Assembly: GCF_900215155.1 (NCBI RefSeq)
Contig: NZ_LT907980.1
Location: forward strand, 4,278,001 to 4,342,000
Direction of reading: 5' to 3'
Length of the DNA: 64,000 nt
From: Marinobacter sp. LV10R510-11A
Lineage (GTDB): Bacteria > Pseudomonadota > Gammaproteobacteria > Pseudomonadales > Oleiphilaceae
Both the position numbers and the translations under genes were made by a program. Under the pieces are notes generated by a model that saw only the letters and a list, made by a program, of their open reading frames with translations, did no database searches and had not been told where the DNA came from. Below are positions 30,527 to 39,679 of this stretch, piece after piece (position 1 is the first letter of the stretch; the number at the start of each line of letters is the position of its first letter).

Positions 30527-31519
30527 TCAGGGTTTCTCTGCAATAATCGTTGCCCGCAGCGGGCTAGGATATCCCTCTATGGTTTTCGTCGGGTCTTCGG
30601 GATCCAGAAAATCCTGAAGGGAATTGAAGCGCATCCAGTCGGTGCTGCGCTGTTCATCGGTGGTGGTCTCAGATACATCCACAACCCGGGCGTTGCGGAA
30701 ACCGGTGCGGTCAAGCCAGCGCAGCAATGTGTCGCAACTGGGCAAAAACCACACGTTGCGCATCTGCCCGTAGCGGTCTTCCGGCATCAGGCTGTAACCT
30801 TCGGGTCCTTCTACAACGAGAGTTTCCAGCACCAGTTCTCCTCCACGACGCAGTGTGCCTTTGAGTTCCAATAGATGGTCGAGAGGCGATCGCCGGTGGT
30901 ACAGAACACCCATAGAGAAAGTGGTGTCAAAGGTTTCAAGCCCTTCAGGCAAGTCCTCCATGCGTATCGGTAGCAAGTCCACCGGTACGTCACCCATATA
31001 GTGTTTTACGCCGAGAAACTGGAACATAAACAGTAGCCCGGGATCAATCCCGATGACTCGCTCGGCGCCTTCGCCCCGCATGCGCCAGCAGTGGTACCCG
31101 GAGCCACAACCTACGTCCAGAATGCGCCTACCCGAAAGGTCTGATAGGTAAGGCGACACCCGATCCCATTTCCAGTCGGAGCGCCATTCGGTATCAATGT
31201 GAGTACCGAAAAAGTCGAAGGGGCCTTTGCGCCAAGGCATAAGGCCCCGCAGCCCGCCTTCAAGTGTCTGCTGCTGGTCAGCGCTCAGTGCGTGGGGTGA
31301 GCCGAGAGTGATGGCAGAGGTATTTAGCTCGCCTGTCGCGCCAGATATATCCGGGAGGCTGTCCAGTGCCGCTTGCCAGCGACCTAGGTCGCCGTGGGGG
31401 TTGTCGTCAAAACGATGGGTAAGCTGAGCTCTAATCATCTCGGCCCAGTTGCTCTGGCCCGTGTTTTCCAGCTCGGTTAGCAGTTGCCCGAAACAGGTTC
31501 GCCAGTCGAAATTTGCCAT
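30527..31519 (-). CDS. cmoB: tRNA U34 carboxymethyltransferase
   Basis: 330 residues from the ATG at 31519 (MANFDWRTCFGQLL); the open frame continues upstream but not as CmoB. It transfers the carboxymethyl group from carboxy-SAM to ho5U34, forming cmo5U. SAM-fold motif RRILDVGCGSGYHCWRM and the region FFGTHIDTEWRSDWKWDRV are diagnostic. CmoA, which makes the donor, is encoded just upstream (25 bp gap). Confidence 0.96.
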   Translation of the reverse strand: MANFDWRTCFGQLLTELENTGQSNWAEMIRAQLTHRFDDNPHGDLGRWQAALDSLPDISGATGELNTSAITLGSPHALSADQQQTLEGGLRGLMPWRKGPFDFFGTHIDTEWRSDWKWDRVSPYLSDLSGRRILDVGCGSGYHCWRMRGEGAERVIGIDPGLLFMFQFLGVKHYMGDVPVDLLPIRMEDLPEGLETFDTTFSMGVLYHRRSPLDHLLELKGTLRRGGELVLETLVVEGPEGYSLMPEDRYGQMRNVWFLPSCDTLLRWLDRTGFRNARVVDVSETTTDEQRSTDWMRFNSLQDFLDPEDPTKTIEGYPSPLRATIIAEKP

Positions 31520-31544
31520 GGGTTGCTCGCTCTCCGTATGTGGT

Positions 31545-32300
31545 TCAGTCAGCCTTGATGGCCAGCATGGATACGAAGTTGAAGCACTGATACCAAACCA
31601 GCACACGGTCAAATCCTGCGTCTTTCAGGCGCTGTTTGTGAGCGTCCAGAGTTTCTGGGATCAGCACCTGTTCGATGGCGCTCCGCTTCTGGCTTATTTC
31701 CAGGTCGGAGTAGCCGTTTGCCCGTTTGAATTCGTGATGCAGGCGCGTCTGGATGGCCTGTTCATCTTCAGAATCGAAGCGGATTTTTTCCGAAAGAATC
31801 AGCGCACCACCAGGCAGAGTCGCCGTGGCAATTTTGCGTAACAGGCTGCTGCGTTGCTCCGGCGGAACAAACTGCAGAGTGAAATTCAGAGTTATAACTG
31901 AGGCATTCGTTAACTCTGTTTCCTGTATGTCCTCACAGCGCAGGCTAACCGGCAATGGGTGATCGTCCAGTGCGATGTAATGCTCGCAGCGCTCTACCAT
32001 TGCCTCAGAATTATCAACGCCCACGAGCGAACAGGTGTCGAAGGCAATGCCATGGCGCATGGCCAAGGTAGAAGCGCCTAGGGAGCAGCCCAAGTCATAG
32101 CAGTTGGAGCCCGGCTGAGCATACTGTTCAGTAATCACCTCAATCATCGGGATGATGGTGGTGTAGCCAGGCACGGAGCGCCGGATCATATCTGGGAATA
32201 CCCGGGCGACGGCCGCATCAAAGCGAAAATCTTCTAGCTGCCGTTGCGTGGCGAACAGCCGGTCTGTCACCGGCCCTACAGAACGGTCGACCTCACTCAT
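31545..32300 (-). CDS. cmoA: carboxy-S-adenosyl-L-methionine synthase
   Basis: 251 residues from the ATG at 32300 (MSEVDRSVGPVTDRLFA), the family's usual size. It makes carboxy-SAM from SAM and prephenate. It carries the class I methyltransferase fold: YDLGCSLGASTLAM, then DNSEAM. Its start overlaps the end of the upstream small gene by 8 bp, suggesting coupled translation. Confidence 0.96.
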   Translation of the reverse strand: MSEVDRSVGPVTDRLFATQRQLEDFRFDAAVARVFPDMIRRSVPGYTTIIPMIEVITEQYAQPGSNCYDLGCSLGASTLAMRHGIAFDTCSLVGVDNSEAMVERCEHYIALDDHPLPVSLRCEDIQETELTNASVITLNFTLQFVPPEQRSSLLRKIATATLPGGALILSEKIRFDSEDEQAIQTRLHHEFKRANGYSDLEISQKRSAIEQVLIPETLDAHKQRLKDAGFDRVLVWYQCFNFVSMLAIKAD

Positions 32301-32688
32301 CCCCAGATTTCTCTTCTGGCTCTGCTGGCTGTGCCGGCTCTTCAGGCTGAGGCACGGCGCGCGGGGCAGTGGGTGAGGGCCGATAACAACGCACACCCCG
32401 GTTTTTGTAATCTACAAGTATGCCCCGAAAGGAGGGGTCTACATCGGCGGCGATGGCCATATAGCCATTTTCGCAGACAGCGTGTAACTCCGAGGCCTTT
32501 GGGGACATGCGGAAGGTTTCGCCCGGCGTAATATGAATCGCCTGGAAATCCCCTACCGGTACATGATCCTTGTTGTTCGAATGCTTGATGCTTCCGCTAA
32601 CTTCAAGCACCAATACGGTACCGACGATGGCGACCAAAGCGGTCAAAAACAGGCTGCGAATGGTGTAACGGGCCTCGTTCTGGCTCAT
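32293..32688 (-). CDS. small membrane-anchored protein, function unknown
   Basis: 131 residues. A short basic N-terminus is followed by one hydrophobic helix (about 13-33) and a probably periplasmic domain of about 65 residues with two cysteines (VCENG, VRCYRP), which could pair. The C-terminal 25 residues are Pro/Glu-rich and probably disordered. It overlaps cmoA by 8 bp and may be co-transcribed with cmoA-cmoB. I do not recognise the family and see no link to tRNA modification beyond position. Confidence 0.7.
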   Translation of the reverse strand: MSQNEARYTIRSLFLTALVAIVGTVLVLEVSGSIKHSNNKDHVPVGDFQAIHITPGETFRMSPKASELHAVCENGYMAIAADVDPSFRGILVDYKNRGVRCYRPSPTAPRAVPQPEEPAQPAEPEEKSGDE

Positions 32689-32716
32689 GCTTACCTCATT
32701 TTTAACGTGAAAATAA

Positions 32717-33718
32717 TCAATATTGACCGGGAAGTGTGATAGACGGAGCTTGCAGAGCCCCCAGTTGTTCTCTCAGTGATAACACCTGATCGGACCAGAA
32801 CCTAGGCTGCGCAAACCAAGGGAAAAAGCGTGGAAAAGCAGGGTCATCCCAGCGTTTTGCAAGCCAAGCGCAATGGCTGATTTGCCGGTAACAGCGCAAT
32901 GGCTCGATCAGGTGTCTTTCGCGGCGGTTAAAATCTCGGAAGGTTTCGTAGCCTTCGATTAACTCCCCTAGCTGAGCGCCGCGTTCGCTATCTTCGCCGT
33001 TTAGCAGCAGCCACATATCCTGCATTGCAGGGCCGGTACGGCAGTCGTCCAGATCTACAAAAAGCATCTGCTCGTCCCGGCATATAATGTTACCGGCATG
33101 GCAGTCTCCGTGCAGTCGCAGTGTCTCCACTTGGCCGGTGTCTTCAATGCGGGCACGGCAGTGGGTTAGCAAATCGGGTATCAGGCTGTCCCAGGCGGGC
33201 CGAAGATCTTTAGGTATCCAGTTGCCTTCCAGTAACAGAGCGTTGCTGGCTTCAATGCCATCCATAAGCGATAGGGTTGAGCGGTGTTGAAATGGCTTCA
33301 GGGCGCCAATGTTATGAATCTGGCCGAGCCTCTGCCCGAGCCTGTATAGAGTGTCGGTAATGCTTGCATCCGGTGCATGACCGCCACGCTGGTCGAATGC
33401 GGCAAACAAAAAATCACCGTGTTTTCCGAGGGTGTCACCAGATGGCATTACCAGAGGGGCTACCACCGGAATATCTGCTTCCAGAAGCTCCCGGGTAAAC
33501 TCATGTTCCTCGCGAACCTGCTCTTCAGTCCAACGCCCGGGGCGGTAGAACTTGGCGATCACCGGAGGGCCTTCGTCCAGCCCTATTTGGTACACGCGGT
33601 TTTCATAGCTGTTTAGGGCAAACAGGCGCCCACTGACTGCGAAACCGGCGTCTTCCATGGCATCTAGAATCACGTCCGGAGTCAGGGCATCGTATGGATG
33701 GGCAGAAACGTTCATCAT
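32717..33718 (-). CDS. srkA: stress response kinase A (YihE/RdoA)
   Basis: 333 residues from the first of two adjacent ATGs (33718/33715); the open frame extends to 33982 but that part is not family-like. A Ser/Thr kinase with the aminoglycoside-phosphotransferase fold: LRLHGDCHAGNI is the catalytic loop and FVDLDDC the metal-binding motif; SYENRVYQIGL begins the nucleotide-binding lobe. In E. coli it protects stressed cells by countering toxin-mediated death. Confidence 0.92.
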   Translation of the reverse strand: MMNVSAHPYDALTPDVILDAMEDAGFAVSGRLFALNSYENRVYQIGLDEGPPVIAKFYRPGRWTEEQVREEHEFTRELLEADIPVVAPLVMPSGDTLGKHGDFLFAAFDQRGGHAPDASITDTLYRLGQRLGQIHNIGALKPFQHRSTLSLMDGIEASNALLLEGNWIPKDLRPAWDSLIPDLLTHCRARIEDTGQVETLRLHGDCHAGNIICRDEQMLFVDLDDCRTGPAMQDMWLLLNGEDSERGAQLGELIEGYETFRDFNRRERHLIEPLRCYRQISHCAWLAKRWDDPAFPRFFPWFAQPRFWSDQVLSLREQLGALQAPSITLPGQY

Positions 33719-33898
33719 AAAGCGAAGCCGGGTGGTAAATGTGGGCCCCAGTATACCTGCTTGGCAGCGCTGTCGTAATGCGGGGCAGGGATGTTTGCAT
33801 GGGTTCCTGCCTGTGCCGTATTGGGTTAACGTTAAGCTCACGGGTTTCCGGTTGTCGGAAACGGTCATCCGGCAGGCAACAAGTAGCAGGTTTATCAC

Positions 33899-35008
33899 GT
33901 GACAAGCGATTTTCTGGAAGTGGATACCGCTGTGATCGGGGCCGGCGTCGTTGGGCTCGCGGTGGCGCGAAGGCTTGCTCAAGCTGGCAAAGATGTGATT
34001 GTTCTGGAGGCAGAAGACCGCTTTGGTGAAGGCATCTCGTCACGCAACAGTGAGGTTATTCATGCCGGGATCTACTACCCAAAGAACTCCCTGAAAGCCC
34101 GCCTTTGCGTGGAGGGCCGCAGGCAGTTGTACGACTACTGCGAAAGTCGAAAAGTAGGGTATCGAAAGTGCGGAAAATGGATCATCGCAGCCAATGAAGC
34201 ACAAAACTCGATGCTTGAAGGTATTCAGTCGCACGCGGCGGCCAATGGTGTCCCTCTTGCTCTGATGGATGGTGATGCCATCGCCCGGGAGCTGTCTGAA
34301 GTGAATGCAAGCGCTGGGCTCTGGTCGCCGGAAACCGGCATTGTGGATACCCATGGCCTTATGCTTGCGCTACTCGGTGAATTAGAAGATGCGGGAGGCT
34401 CGCTCGCGCTGCGTTCGCCGGTTGAGCGTGTAGAATCGGCTGGGGGTGCTCACACATTGCAGGTCGCTGGTTCATCACCATGCCGGCTTAGGGCTCGGAA
34501 TCTGGTTAATGCGGCGGGGTTAGGTGCAGTTACGCTGACCCGAAGCTGGGCGGGGCTCCCGGAGGATCAGAAACCGACGCAGTGGTTTGCCCGGGGCGTC
34601 TATTTTAGCTACAGCGGTCGCCATCCTTTCAACAACCTGATCTATCCGGTTCCCGAGCCTGGTGGTCTGGGGGTTCACCTCACGCTTGATCTTGCCGGCC
34701 AAGCGCGCTTTGGCCCGGATGTTGAGTGGATCGAACGGGAGGATTACAGCGTTGATCCCGAGCGGGTGCACGCCTTTGCTGCCGGTATTCGGCAATGGTG
34801 GCCAAGCCTGGACATTGAGCGCCTACAGCCCGCTTATGCCGGCATCCGGCCGAAGCTAACAGGTGCCGGTGGAGGCTTTTTTGATTTCAGGGTAGATGGC
34901 CCAGAGGAGCACGGTGTTCCGGGGCTGGTGAACCTTTTTGGTATTGAGTCGCCGGGGCTAACCTCTTGCCTAGCAATTGCTGATCTGGTGAAGACTAAGC
35001 TGGCTTAA
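33899..35008 (+). CDS. FAD-dependent oxidoreductase, L-2-hydroxyglutarate oxidase-like
   Basis: 369 residues from a GTG start. The N-terminal Rossmann motif AVIGAGVVGLAVARRLA binds FAD; SSRNSEVIHAGIYYP is characteristic of the LhgO/L-2-hydroxyglutarate dehydrogenase group of the DAO superfamily, and the C-terminus GIESPGLTSCLAIAD fits too. The exact substrate is inferred. It is divergent from srkA (180 bp gap) and converges on comF. Confidence 0.85.
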   Translation: MTSDFLEVDTAVIGAGVVGLAVARRLAQAGKDVIVLEAEDRFGEGISSRNSEVIHAGIYYPKNSLKARLCVEGRRQLYDYCESRKVGYRKCGKWIIAANEAQNSMLEGIQSHAAANGVPLALMDGDAIARELSEVNASAGLWSPETGIVDTHGLMLALLGELEDAGGSLALRSPVERVESAGGAHTLQVAGSSPCRLRARNLVNAAGLGAVTLTRSWAGLPEDQKPTQWFARGVYFSYSGRHPFNNLIYPVPEPGGLGVHLTLDLAGQARFGPDVEWIEREDYSVDPERVHAFAAGIRQWWPSLDIERLQPAYAGIRPKLTGAGGGFFDFRVDGPEEHGVPGLVNLFGIESPGLTSCLAIADLVKTKLA

Positions 35009-35019
35009 ACCCGGCGGTA

Positions 35020-35763
35020 TCACCCCGGTGTGCGGGCCAGCGCCCAGACCTGAATGTGTTGTGCGCCTGCGTCCCGCAATGCCGCAGCAATCACCCGCAC
35101 TGTTGCGCCAGTTGTAACGACATCATCTACGATGGCGACTCGTTCTGGCACCCCAGCACACACTTCAAACACGCCTCGAAGATTTGCCAGCCTAGCCTCT
35201 CTGCTCAGTCCTCGCTGAGCGTGAACCTTCCGAACCCGGCGAACGACGCCCGCACCCACGGGAATATCCAGCGTCTCGCCCAGGCGCTCGGCAATGTCTC
35301 GGGCCTGATTGAAACCCCGTGCGCGGCGGCGTGAGGGAAGCATGGGCGAGGGTATTATTAGCTGCGGCTTATCATCACTACGATTCTCGAAGGCCGACTC
35401 GAGGTGGTCTGAGAAGCCGGCAATCAGTGGCCGGGCAAATTTACGTTGCCCGCTGTATTTGTAACGGCTGATCATGCTGTCGATCGGATACTGGTAACGC
35501 CAGGGTATGAGAGAACGGTCGAAAGCCGGTGGCGATTTCAGGCAGTCACCGCAAAGGTGGTTATCACCGGTATGCGACAGAGGCAGGGCACAGCAGCGGC
35601 AGTGCCACCGGTTAACCGGGAGATCAGTCTGGCAAAGGCTGCATAAGCCGTTGACGGCATTGGGCGAAAGGCAGCCGACACACAGGCCTTTGGTTTCTTC
35701 GCTGTTAACCTTAAGTGACTTTATGGTTGACAGCCAGCTCAGTCCCTTTATCATCTGATTCAT
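35020..35763 (-). CDS. comF: ComF family phosphoribosyltransferase-like protein
   Basis: 247 residues. The N-terminal zinc-ribbon region has several CxxC pairs (CVGC, CSLC, CRCC, CGDC). The C-terminal type I phosphoribosyltransferase domain has the PRPP loop VAIVDDVVTTGATV. ComF proteins are needed for DNA uptake in competent bacteria, probably in processing internalised strands. It is divergent from bioB with 40 bp between the two starts, so the bioB promoter lies inside comF codons. A later start is possible, since the first 25 residues are not conserved-looking. Confidence 0.92.
   Translation of the reverse strand: MNQMIKGLSWLSTIKSLKVNSEETKGLCVGCLSPNAVNGLCSLCQTDLPVNRWHCRCCALPLSHTGDNHLCGDCLKSPPAFDRSLIPWRYQYPIDSMISRYKYSGQRKFARPLIAGFSDHLESAFENRSDDKPQLIIPSPMLPSRRRARGFNQARDIAERLGETLDIPVGAGVVRRVRKVHAQRGLSREARLANLRGVFEVCAGVPERVAIVDDVVTTGATVRVIAAALRDAGAQHIQVWALARTPG
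35702..35733 (+). promoter_or_regulatory. candidate BirA operator 1 upstream of bioB
   Basis: Imperfect palindrome CTGTTAACC-N14-GGTTGACAG at 35702-35733. The half-sites agree at 8 of 9 positions and resemble the BirA half-site TTGTAAACC; the E. coli operator has a 16-nt spacer, so the spacing differs by 2. It overlaps the -35 hexamer below. Confidence 0.55.
35727..35754 (+). promoter_or_regulatory. promoter of the biotin operon
   Basis: TTGACA at 35727-35732 (6/6) and TATCAT at 35749-35754 (5/6) with a 16-bp spacer. Transcription would begin near 35761, about 43 nt before the bioB ATG. It lies inside the first codons of comF on the other strand. Confidence 0.65.
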
Positions 35764-35794
35764 CCGTAAACCCAGATACCGAAAAGGTTAACAG
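35764..35794 (+). promoter_or_regulatory. candidate BirA operator 2, just downstream of predicted start site
   Basis: CCGTAAACC-N13-GGTTAACAG at 35764-35794. The GTAAACC and GGTTAAC cores match BirA half-sites, though the spacer is shorter than in E. coli. It lies immediately after the predicted transcription start, about 62 bp centre to centre from operator 1. Confidence 0.45.
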
Positions 35795-35803
35795 GACTTC
35801 AGC

Positions 35804-36862
35804 ATGACTGCCACAGCATTACGCCACGACTGGACGCTTCAGGAAGCCAGATCACTTTTAGAGCTTCCTTTTAATGATTTGTTGTTCCGAGCTCAGTCGG
35901 TACACCGAGAGCATTTTGACCCCAATGAAGTGCAGATAAGCACCTTGCTGTCGATTAAAACCGGCGCTTGCCCGGAAGACTGCAAGTACTGTCCTCAGAG
36001 CGGTCATTACAACACTGGCCTGGGAAAGGAAAAGCTACTAGCGGTTGAAAAGGTAGTTGCGGAAGCCCGCGCTGCCCTGGAAAAAGGCGCTTCGCGCTTC
36101 TGTATGGGTGCGGCTTGGCGCAGCCCGGCGGCGAAGGATATGCCGTATGTGCTGGATATGGTTCAGCAGGTGAAATCCTTGGGCCTGGAAACCTGCATGA
36201 CTCTGGGGATGCTGAAGCCGGAGCAGGCGGCAGAACTGGCAGACGCTGGGCTTGATTACTACAACCATAATCTTGACACCTCTGAGAAGTATTACAGCCA
36301 CATCATTACCACGCGTACCTATCAGGATAGGCTGGATACCCTAGATAACGTGCGCCAGGCCGGCATGAAGGTATGCTGCGGCGGCATTATGGGGATGGGC
36401 GAGGATGAAGATGACCGAGTGGGTTTGCTGGTTCAGCTGGCGAACCTGCCGCATCACCCGGAAAGTGTCCCGGTGAATATGCTGGTGAAGGTGAAGGGCA
36501 CGCCCATGGAAAATGTGGAGGATCTGGATCCGTTTGAGTTTATCCGCGTTCTTGCGGTTGCTCGGATCATGATGCCCGCTTCTCATGTGCGGCTTTCGGC
36601 AGGTAGGGAGTCGATGAATGAGCAGATGCAGGCGTTGTGTTTCCTGGCGGGTGCGAATTCTATTTTCTACGGCGAGAAGCTGCTGACCACGTCGAATCCG
36701 GAGGCGGATGCGGATATGGCTTTGTTCCGTCGTTTGGGTATTCGGCCGGAGCAGCGCCAGCAGTGCGCGACTGAGGCGCAGGAAGAAGAGGCCATTGCCG
36801 GCGATTTGGAGCATGAAGCAACGCGACATATGTTTTATGACGCTACTCGGGAATCTGCTTAG
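35804..36862 (+). CDS. bioB: biotin synthase
   Basis: 352 residues. A radical SAM enzyme that inserts sulfur into dethiobiotin. The SAM-cluster motif [11 protein letters not shown] is near residue 55; conserved CMGAAWR and YYNHNLDTS follow. First gene of bioBFHCD, separated from bioF by 16 bp. Confidence 0.98.
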   Translation: MTATALRHDWTLQEARSLLELPFNDLLFRAQSVHREHFDPNEVQISTLLSIKTGACPEDCKYCPQSGHYNTGLGKEKLLAVEKVVAEARAALEKGASRFCMGAAWRSPAAKDMPYVLDMVQQVKSLGLETCMTLGMLKPEQAAELADAGLDYYNHNLDTSEKYYSHIITTRTYQDRLDTLDNVRQAGMKVCCGGIMGMGEDEDDRVGLLVQLANLPHHPESVPVNMLVKVKGTPMENVEDLDPFEFIRVLAVARIMMPASHVRLSAGRESMNEQMQALCFLAGANSIFYGEKLLTTSNPEADADMALFRRLGIRPEQRQQCATEAQEEEAIAGDLEHEATRHMFYDATRESA

Positions 36863-36878
36863 CTTTGGGGCAAGCAAC

Positions 36879-38054
36879 GTGCGAGATTTTGCGTCAGAAT
36901 TAGAACATCGAAAACAGGCTGGGCTTTACCGAACACGTCGGCAGGTTGTCGGCCCTCAGCAGCCGGTTTTAACCGCTGATGGCAAGCGGTTATTGTCGTT
37001 TTGTAGTAACGACTATCTTGGTCTAGCCAACCACCCTGCGAATATTGAATCCCTCCGATGTGCCTTGCCTCAAACGGGGCTCGGGGGTGCATCGTCCCAT
37101 CTAATCTGTGGGCACCATGAAGCACATCATCGGTTAGAAAAACGTCTTGCGGCGTTTACCAAGCGAAGTTCGGCGCTGTTTTTCTCCACCGGCTATATGG
37201 CCAATCTGGGTGTGATTTCCGCACTTGCGGGGCGTGGAGATATGGTTTTTTCAGATCGACTAAACCACGCCTCTATTATCGATGGCTGCATTCTGAGCAG
37301 GGCGAAGGTGCGTCGGTATGGCCATGGGGATGTGGCGCAGCTTGCAGCCATGCTTTCTGAGACTTCTGGCCACAAATTGGTGGTAACGGATGGTGTGTTC
37401 AGTATGGATGGCGACGTGGCTCCTCTGCGGGAGTTGGCGCAGGTTTGCCGGGATCACGATGCATTGCTTGTGGTGGATGACGCCCATGGCTTTGGTGTTC
37501 TGGGTCCGCAAGGGCGGGGGAGTGTGGCAGAGCTTGGGTTGTCTGAGGAGGATGTGCCAATACTGGTCGGAACGCTAGGCAAGGCTGCAGGCACCAGCGG
37601 TGCCTTTGTGGCGGGATCAGAGGTGTTGATGGACTATTTGGTGCAGAAGGCCCGTACTTATATTTACACCACGGCAATGCCGCCAGCGTTGGCATTGGCC
37701 TCCTGTGCCAGTCTAGATTTGATTGAGTGTGGCGATGAACGGCGCTCGCACCTGCAGGGCCTAATTGAGCAGTTCCGGCGCGGCGCTACCGCCTTAGGAT
37801 ATAATCTGATGCGCTCGCGCACGCCTGTTCAGCCCATTATGATCGGCGACAATTGGGTGGCTCTGGCGTTGAGCCAGGCCCTCGAAGAGCGTGGGTTGTT
37901 GGTTACCGCGATTAGGCCGCCAACGGTGCCCGTGGGTGACGCACGTTTGCGGGTTACGTTTAGCGCAGCTCACTCCCACGAGGATCTAGATTGTCTGCTG
38001 CAGGCTCTGTCGGATTGCCGGCATCTGCTGGATAAAAAAGATGTCGCGTCATGA
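36879..38054 (+). CDS. bioF: 8-amino-7-oxononanoate synthase
   Basis: 391 residues from the GTG at 36879, with GGGG 8 nt upstream; this start gives the family-typical MRDFASELEHRKQAGLYR, while the longer open frame overlaps bioB. A PLP enzyme condensing pimeloyl-ACP with alanine. Motifs: SFCSNDYLGLA, DDAHGFGVLG, and the PLP lysine in GTLGKAAGTSGAF. It overlaps the next gene by 4 bp. Confidence 0.96.
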   Translation: MRDFASELEHRKQAGLYRTRRQVVGPQQPVLTADGKRLLSFCSNDYLGLANHPANIESLRCALPQTGLGGASSHLICGHHEAHHRLEKRLAAFTKRSSALFFSTGYMANLGVISALAGRGDMVFSDRLNHASIIDGCILSRAKVRRYGHGDVAQLAAMLSETSGHKLVVTDGVFSMDGDVAPLRELAQVCRDHDALLVVDDAHGFGVLGPQGRGSVAELGLSEEDVPILVGTLGKAAGTSGAFVAGSEVLMDYLVQKARTYIYTTAMPPALALASCASLDLIECGDERRSHLQGLIEQFRRGATALGYNLMRSRTPVQPIMIGDNWVALALSQALEERGLLVTAIRPPTVPVGDARLRVTFSAAHSHEDLDCLLQALSDCRHLLDKKDVAS

Positions 38055-38800
38055 GCTTACCGCGAGGGGCTGGGCGCCTGGTTGTGGTTGGCGGCTGGGG
38101 TGTTCCCGTGGAAATGCTGGCAGGGCTTTATGAGGCCTGGCCTGGCCCGGTTGAATTGGTATCTCTGGATGACAGTTTGGTAGCGCGGTGCAATTCTGTG
38201 GCTTCGGTGGCAGATGAACTGCTGTCGTTGTATACCGAGCCGTCGGTCTGGATGGGTTGGTCTTTGGGGGCTCAGGTTGTTATGGAAGCGGCATGCCGGG
38301 ATACGGCAGCCGTTTCTGGCGTGATCACCCTCGCCGGTTTCCCGAAGTTTCTTGCAGGCGAGGGCTGGCCATATGGCATGTCAGCTGGCCAGTTTGGCGC
38401 ATTCAGCTGTGGTTTGAACAGCGAGAGTGAACGCTACTGGCTGCGTTTTTTACTTCTGATGATCAACGGTGCCGCCGAAGGGCGTGGTGAGCGCCAGCGG
38501 CTCCAAGGTTGGCTCGATAAAGGGCCATCGGTATCACCGGATAATCTGATTAAAAGCCTGGGGTGGCTCCGGCAGGCGGATCAACGCTCGTTGTGGTCAG
38601 GTCTTGGTATTCCCGCGCTTCATGTTTCCGGCGAGCGCGATCAGCTTGTGTCTTCCTGGGCTGGTGCTTTGGAAACGCAGCCCTCAACGATTGAAGCAAG
38701 CATACCGGGCATGGCGCATTGGCCAGGTGGTGTGTTTGCAGCAGATTGCCGTGTGGTGATCGAAGCCTTCATGCAGTCATTGATGAGAGAGGCGTTGTGA
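38051..38800 (+). CDS. bioH: BioH-like pimeloyl-ACP methyl ester esterase
   Basis: 249 residues, alpha/beta hydrolase fold. The nucleophile elbow GWSLGAQ holds the serine; SGERDQLV supplies the aspartate and GMAHWPGG the histidine. Position between bioF and bioC matches BioH, which removes the methyl ester added by BioC once the pimeloyl chain is complete. Sequence is divergent from E. coli BioH, so the assignment rests on triad plus context. The stop overlaps the bioC start. Confidence 0.85.
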   Translation: MSLPRGAGRLVVVGGWGVPVEMLAGLYEAWPGPVELVSLDDSLVARCNSVASVADELLSLYTEPSVWMGWSLGAQVVMEAACRDTAAVSGVITLAGFPKFLAGEGWPYGMSAGQFGAFSCGLNSESERYWLRFLLLMINGAAEGRGERQRLQGWLDKGPSVSPDNLIKSLGWLRQADQRSLWSGLGIPALHVSGERDQLVSSWAGALETQPSTIEASIPGMAHWPGGVFAADCRVVIEAFMQSLMREAL

Positions 38801-39630
38801 GTGCTCAACTTATAATTTCCTCGCACCTTGCCAGTAAAACGGATATTGCTCGTGGATTTGGCAACGCGCGCGCTACCTACGAGGGCGCATCCCGGTTGCA
38901 GCGTCTGATGGGCAATACCATGCTAGAGGTACTTCAGAGCCAGGCCGGCCAAAGCAGTTTGTCGGGCGATGTTCTGGACCTCGGCTGTGGAACAGGTTGG
39001 TTCACCCGCAAACTGGCCGGTCTTGGGCCCGCTGTATACGTCACGGGTATGGATCTTTCGCTTGGCATGGTTGAGCATGCTGGGGCAAGCGCATCTTCAG
39101 ATATCACTTGGGTTGTTGCGGATGCCGAGGCGATTCCCCTGGCGGATCAAAGCTGTGATCTGATATTCAGCAATCTCATGATTCAGTGGTGTGCGGATCC
39201 GGCTCAGGTTCTGCGAGAGTGCAGGCGTGTACTCCGGCCGGGAGGTAGGTTGGTGGTTTCAACGCTGCTTGAGGGCACCTTAACGGAGCTCGATCAGGCT
39301 TGGTGGCAAGCGGATTCTGGCGAGAATCATATAAACCGATTTGAGCCGGAAGCCGCGTTTCGGGAGACGGTATCCCGTGAATTGCCAGGCGCTGAAATAG
39401 AGACAAAAACCCTGCGATTACCATACACCTCGCCATTAGCGCTGACGGCAGAGCTTAAGCAGTTGGGTGCAGGCTATAAGCATGCGGACAGGCGCCGAAC
39501 CATAACTGCGCCAGGCCGTTTGCGAGCCATGTGCCGGCACTATCCCAAGCCCAACGGCGGCCCCATAGAACCCGAAGGTGGCGTGATAGCCAGCTATGAG
39601 GCAGCTTGGGTTTATTGGTCATGGCGTTAA
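38797..39630 (+). CDS. bioC: malonyl-ACP O-methyltransferase
   Basis: 277 residues from the GTG at 38797, overlapping the bioH TGA (GTGA). It methylates malonyl-ACP to start pimeloyl synthesis. SAM motif DVLDLGCGTGWFTRKLA; the N-terminal DIARGFGNARATYEGASRLQ is typical BioC. A longer in-frame start at 38719 would overlap bioH heavily and is unlikely. Confidence 0.94.
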   Translation: MSAQLIISSHLASKTDIARGFGNARATYEGASRLQRLMGNTMLEVLQSQAGQSSLSGDVLDLGCGTGWFTRKLAGLGPAVYVTGMDLSLGMVEHAGASASSDITWVVADAEAIPLADQSCDLIFSNLMIQWCADPAQVLRECRRVLRPGGRLVVSTLLEGTLTELDQAWWQADSGENHINRFEPEAAFRETVSRELPGAEIETKTLRLPYTSPLALTAELKQLGAGYKHADRRRTITAPGRLRAMCRHYPKPNGGPIEPEGGVIASYEAAWVYWSWR

Positions 39631-39679
39631 TTCAACGATCAGATACAGACGAACAAGAGAAGAGTGCAAACCTGTTTAT

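Noticed and set aside
36708..38054. Long version of BioF starting inside bioB
   Set aside because: The extra residues are antisensical to the family; the GTG at 36879 has a ribosome site and gives the standard N-terminus.
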